Shown: positions 44,367 through 46,553 of the stretch, piece after piece | How positions within the stretch are numbered: position 1 is the first letter of the stretch | How the letters are laid out: each line of letters opens with the position of its first letter | IMG/VR virus record: IMGVR_UViG_3300020201_000002 | Span: 1-46,553 of that record | DNA length: 46,553 bases | Strand: one strand, 5' to 3' | From: a virus | Notes under the pieces: model-generated | The model's database searches: none | What the model saw: the letters and a program-made list of their open reading frames with translations, nothing else | What the model was told of the DNA's origin: nothing | Made by a program: the position numbers and the translations under genes

Positions 44367-45311
44367 ATGTCTATTTCTATTGTTCGGTTATTTTCACTCG
44401 TTGACATCAAAGTTACTGACATCTGGAACGAAGCGAAGAGTCAAATCTCACAGCGTACAGAGTATCAGAAGTTTGGTTTTAAGGAGCAGGACGCTATCAA
44501 TTACGAAACTACTATCCAGAACTTCACAGGTTTCGGACCAGCAGAATCAACAGTTGAGCAGCAGCCATACAACCTTGATGACATCGAGGCAGCAGGATTC
44601 ATTACCTTGCGACCTGAGAAGTTTACAAAGGGCTTCGTAGTATCAGAAGAAATGATTCGTTTCTCACGTTGGGACGATGTTTCTAACGCTACCATGGCGT
44701 TGGCAAACTCAATGAACCAGCGTATCGACATGAACGTTGCGAAGATTCTATCAGAAGGATTCAACACATCATACTTTGCTGGTCCTGGTGGCGAGGCTTT
44801 GTTCTCGGCTACTCACGCAATGGTAGATGCTCCTGCACAGTCAAACTACTTGGGAACAATTCCTTTCTCTTACGACAACCTAAAAATTGCCGCACAGATG
44901 TTGGATACCCAGTACGACGACAAGGGAGTACGTTTGATGAACGGACATCGCAAGGTTCTCGTTGTATCGCAGTACTTGAAGCACAAGGCTATCGAAGTTT
45001 TGAAGTCTATTGGTAACCCAGACACAGCTAACCGTGTTAACAACGTCTGGCAGACATTAGAGGGAGAAATCGAGCTTGTTATTTCAAACTACATCGACAA
45101 CAACGGTGCAGCTGCAAATAAGTTCAACTGGTATCTTATCGATACAATGCGTGCAAGCGACATGACACGCATCTTGTGGGGATGGAAGCCTCGAGTAAAT
45201 ACTGAGAACGTTATCACTAACGGTACTAAGATTTACGAAGGCTCTGTTTACTTCAAGGTTGGTTGGTCCGCATTCCAATGGATTGTTGGTTCCAACGCTG
45301 TCACTGTATAG
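44367..45311 (+). CDS. Major capsid protein (HK97 fold)
   Basis: 314 residues. The centre has the typical layout of gpT/HK97-like capsid proteins: KGFVVSEEMIRFSRWDDVSN (E-loop side), FNTSYFAGPGGEALFSATHA (the PLFSxxH block), SYDNLKIAAQMLDTQYDDKG, HRKVLVVSQYLKHKAIEVLK, then IEL VISNYID and SVYFKVGWSAFQWIVG. No N-terminal delta domain of the HK97 kind, consistent with a separate scaffold. It forms the icosahedral shell. A 26-bp palindrome follows it directly, a common arrangement after highly expressed capsid genes. Confidence 0.9.
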   Translation: MSISIVRLFSLVDIKVTDIWNEAKSQISQRTEYQKFGFKEQDAINYETTIQNFTGFGPAESTVEQQPYNLDDIEAAGFITLRPEKFTKGFVVSEEMIRFSRWDDVSNATMALANSMNQRIDMNVAKILSEGFNTSYFAGPGGEALFSATHAMVDAPAQSNYLGTIPFSYDNLKIAAQMLDTQYDDKGVRLMNGHRKVLVVSQYLKHKAIEVLKSIGNPDTANRVNNVWQTLEGEIELVISNYIDNNGAAANKFNWYLIDTMRASDMTRILWGWKPRVNTENVITNGTKIYEGSVYFKVGWSAFQWIVGSNAVTV

Positions 45312-45318
45312 TTTACAG

Positions 45319-45344
45319 TTCACTCTCCTGTACAGGAGAGTGAA
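45319..45344 (+). terminator. 26-bp palindrome after the capsid gene (terminator or attenuator)
   Basis: TTCACTCTCCTG, TA, CAGGAGAGTGAA: a perfect 26-base palindrome centred on TGTACA, 8 bases after the capsid stop. Without a T-run it may be an mRNA-end stabiliser or partial terminator. A third related segment CTCACTCTTCTGTACA (45368-45383) can pair with its right arm, giving an alternative fold. Confidence 0.6.
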
Positions 45345-45377
45345 GTGGGCATGGTGGTCGTGCTCACCTCACTCTTC

Positions 45378-45406
45378 TGTACACATTATTAAAATAGATA
45401 TATAAT
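45378..45406 (+). promoter_or_regulatory. Promoter for the post-capsid genes (leaderless)
   Basis: TGTACA (45378-45383; 4 of 6 to consensus), 17-base spacer, perfect TATAAT (45401-45406). The ATG at 45415 is 8 bases after the -10 box, so the transcript would be leaderless. Its -35 box lies in the third arm of the palindrome system. Confidence 0.5.
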
Positions 45407-45414
45407 ATTACTAT

Positions 45415-45768
45415 ATGGACACAACAAACTTTACAATATCAAAAACAGGAAAAGTTGGTTTGATTACGACTACAATATCGACTGACCAACTAGGCTCTCT
45501 TGTTATTGATTGCAGTACAACAAACTCTAACAAGCTGTCCGTTCAGGCAGCTGGAACATTCACAAGTGTTACAGTAGGTGTAAGTAACGACGGTATCAAC
45601 TACGTTCCTTACACACAGTTAAGGAATACATCAGCAGTAACCGTTCCAACAATTACGGCAGCAGGGCTGTATGTACGTGGTAGTGAAATGGACTACTTTG
45701 CGTATATGCGGTTCACACTTGTCGGTATAAACGACACGTTTTTATTAACAGTAAGAGGTATCTACTAA
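45415..45768 (+). CDS. Small virion protein, head-completion or fibre-associated
   Basis: 117 residues, all beta: TTNFTISKTGKVGLITTTIS, VQAAGTFTSVTVGVSNDGIN, YVPYTQLRNTSAVTVPTITA, and a final TFLLTVRGIY. The pattern VSNDGxNYxPxxxLR resembles small beta-sandwich proteins located near capsid genes in other phages (possible head fibre or cement). Own promoter upstream. Function not certain. Confidence 0.55.
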   Translation: MDTTNFTISKTGKVGLITTTISTDQLGSLVIDCSTTNSNKLSVQAAGTFTSVTVGVSNDGINYVPYTQLRNTSAVTVPTITAAGLYVRGSEMDYFAYMRFTLVGINDTFLLTVRGIY

Positions 45769-45772
45769 TTAT

Positions 45773-46021
45773 ATGGAACAATTTGACAAAAAAACACTAA
45801 TGACATTTGATAAGAACCAGCTAGAGTCTCTGTTAACAGAGGGTGCAAGTGGTTACAAGAGCTTTGTTGAGTCAGTAATACGAGAAAAGTATGCGACACC
45901 AGAAGAAGTACTCGACGATGTAACTGGTAAAATGAACACAATGTTTAACATTGTAGGTGAGGAGATAGTACCAGTAGAAACAGAACCAGAAATTAAAAAA
46001 AGTCGAAAGGTTACTAAATAG
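45773..46021 (+). CDS. Small hypothetical protein of the head-tail region
   Basis: 82 residues: EQFDKKTLMTFDKNQLESLL, TEGASGYKSFVESVIREKYA, TPEEVLDDVTGKMNTMFNIV, acidic with a basic Lys/Arg tail (KKSRKVTK). Helical. The start has the AATTATATG context, 5 bases after the previous stop. Possibly an assembly chaperone for the fibre that follows; this is inference from position only. Confidence 0.55.
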   Translation: MEQFDKKTLMTFDKNQLESLLTEGASGYKSFVESVIREKYATPEEVLDDVTGKMNTMFNIVGEEIVPVETEPEIKKSRKVTK

Positions 46022-46038
46022 GTTGGCAAAAAATCTAT

Positions 46039-46553
46039 ATGTCACGAGCAATCGACCCAGTAACAAATTTTGCGGAGGTCATACCAGTAGGTCTATACAC
46101 TGCAGCGAGTGCATCTATTACGCTAACCTCTGGTGACGGGGGTAAGCTACCAGATACAGTTGAAGGTCAGTTTAACCTAGTATGGTACAACTCCACAGAC
46201 TACACAGGTCCAGCTTCTGACCCACAGCGTGAAATTATACGAGTAGTCACACGAACAGTGGACGCACTCGTTATTTTGCGTGGTCAGGAAGGAACTGTAG
46301 CATCGAATAAGAATATCGCAGGCAAAACATACAAGATGGCTCTTGGTGTCACGAAGAGATTGATTGACGAAATAAACACAGGTCTTGAGGCGTCAGCTGA
46401 CTTGATTGTGTTACTAGGACCTAATGGTTTTCCACTTCAAACTGGAAACGCAGGAGAAGTTCTAGGGACTGACGGCACAAACCTATCATGGGTTGCTGGA
46501 GCAGGTATTAACTCACTGACCAACGTAGGAGCTGGTGTTGGACAGGTTGGTAA
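46039..46553 (+). CDS. Tail fibre protein, N-terminal part (continues at position 1)
   Basis: Start ATG at 46039 (ATCTATATG). The first 110 residues show the common fibre-attachment module: NFAEVIPVGLYTAASASITL, GGKLPDTVEGQFNLVWYNST, REIIRVVTRTVDALVILRGQ, EGTVASNKNIAGKTYKMALG, VTKRLIDEI. This EIIRVTxRxxDxLxxxRxQEGTxAxxxxxGKTY pattern occurs at the N-terminus of many phage fibres. The frame is open at the end of the window and joins the frame open at base 3, for a total of 703 residues. The last 127 bases equal bases 1-127, so the overlap codes for the same residues. Confidence 0.85.
   Translation, partial: MSRAIDPVTNFAEVIPVGLYTAASASITLTSGDGGKLPDTVEGQFNLVWYNSTDYTGPASDPQREIIRVVTRTVDALVILRGQEGTVASNKNIAGKTYKMALGVTKRLIDEINTGLEASADLIVLLGPNGFPLQTGNAGEVLGTDGTNLSWVAGAGINSLTNVGAGVGQVG
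46427..46553 (+). repeat. 127-base terminal direct repeat (circular junction)
   Basis: Exactly identical to positions 1-127. The repeat is inside the fibre gene and keeps its frame, so it most likely marks an assembly overlap of a circular or permuted molecule rather than a physical T7-like terminal repeat. Unique length is 46,426 bases. Confidence 0.9.

Overview
The window is the complete genome of a tailed double-stranded DNA phage (Caudoviricetes), almost certainly podovirus-like, opened at an arbitrary point. Positions 1-127 are repeated exactly at 46427-46553. The repeat lies inside one reading frame that runs without interruption from 46039 over the end to 1724, so the molecule is a circular or circularly permuted genome of 46,426 unique bases. 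There is a short-tail adaptor, a nozzle protein and a T7-like set of internal ejection proteins, but no tape measure, tail tube, sheath or baseplate gene. No integrase, RNA polymerase, DNA polymerase, tRNA or rRNA gene was seen. The host cannot be fixed from the sequence. The standard bacterial code fits (TGA is used as a stop in ATGA overlaps), the sequence is AT-leaning, and nearly all genes start in a TATATG or AATATG context instead of after a Shine-Dalgarno sequence.

Layout on the circle. 38683-46553 and on into 1-1724 (+): small and large terminase, HNH nuclease, portal, scaffold, decoration protein, major capsid protein, then the first tail fibre. 1735-21456 (+): further fibres interleaved with the tail adaptor (2720), nozzle (6701) and ejection proteins (9029, 9851, 11511), then three large adhesins (13953, 16997, 19137) and a lysis cassette (20004-21456). 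21473-29458 (-): an early or middle operon with a proline-rich zinc protein, a VWA protein and a MoxR-like ATPase, then recombination and repair proteins (PD-(D/E)XK resolvase-like, ssDNA-binding-like, SF2 helicase, RecB/Cas4-like nuclease) and several tiny membrane or coiled-coil proteins. 29589-32723 (+): a small gene of unknown function and a large primase-helicase. 32778-37586 (-): a string of small genes of unknown function, the distal ones arranged as separate promoter-gene-terminator cassettes. 37590-38682: a gene-free kilobase full of repeats.

The most interesting parts are non-coding. (1) The region 37700-38660 combines 12 copies of AATGGCAA, 20 copies of GTGAAAC (a half-site of the bacterial parS sequence, four times as GTTTCACG-N5-CGTGAAAC) and a 34-bp tandem repeat next to the terminase promoter; it is probably the origin and/or a partition, packaging or late-control region. 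(2) A shared ACTAGT-centred motif sits in or next to the core elements of at least eight promoters that drive early, late and accessory genes, which suggests one phage regulator. (3) Accessory genes are separated by near-identical promoter-terminator linkers, two of them identical over 85 bp. (4) Several promoters place the -10 box 6-8 bases before the ATG, implying leaderless mRNAs. (5) A long hairpin before the primase has a loop complementary to the bases just before the primase ATG.

How the genes would work together: early transcription leftward from 29507-29535 and from the cassette promoters makes recombination, accessory and MoxR/VWA proteins. The primase-helicase starts replication with a host polymerase. 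The late rightward promoter at 38648-38676 turns on packaging and structural genes, with secondary promoters before 13953, 21040 and 45415. About 12 kb, a quarter of the genome, encodes fibre-like proteins.
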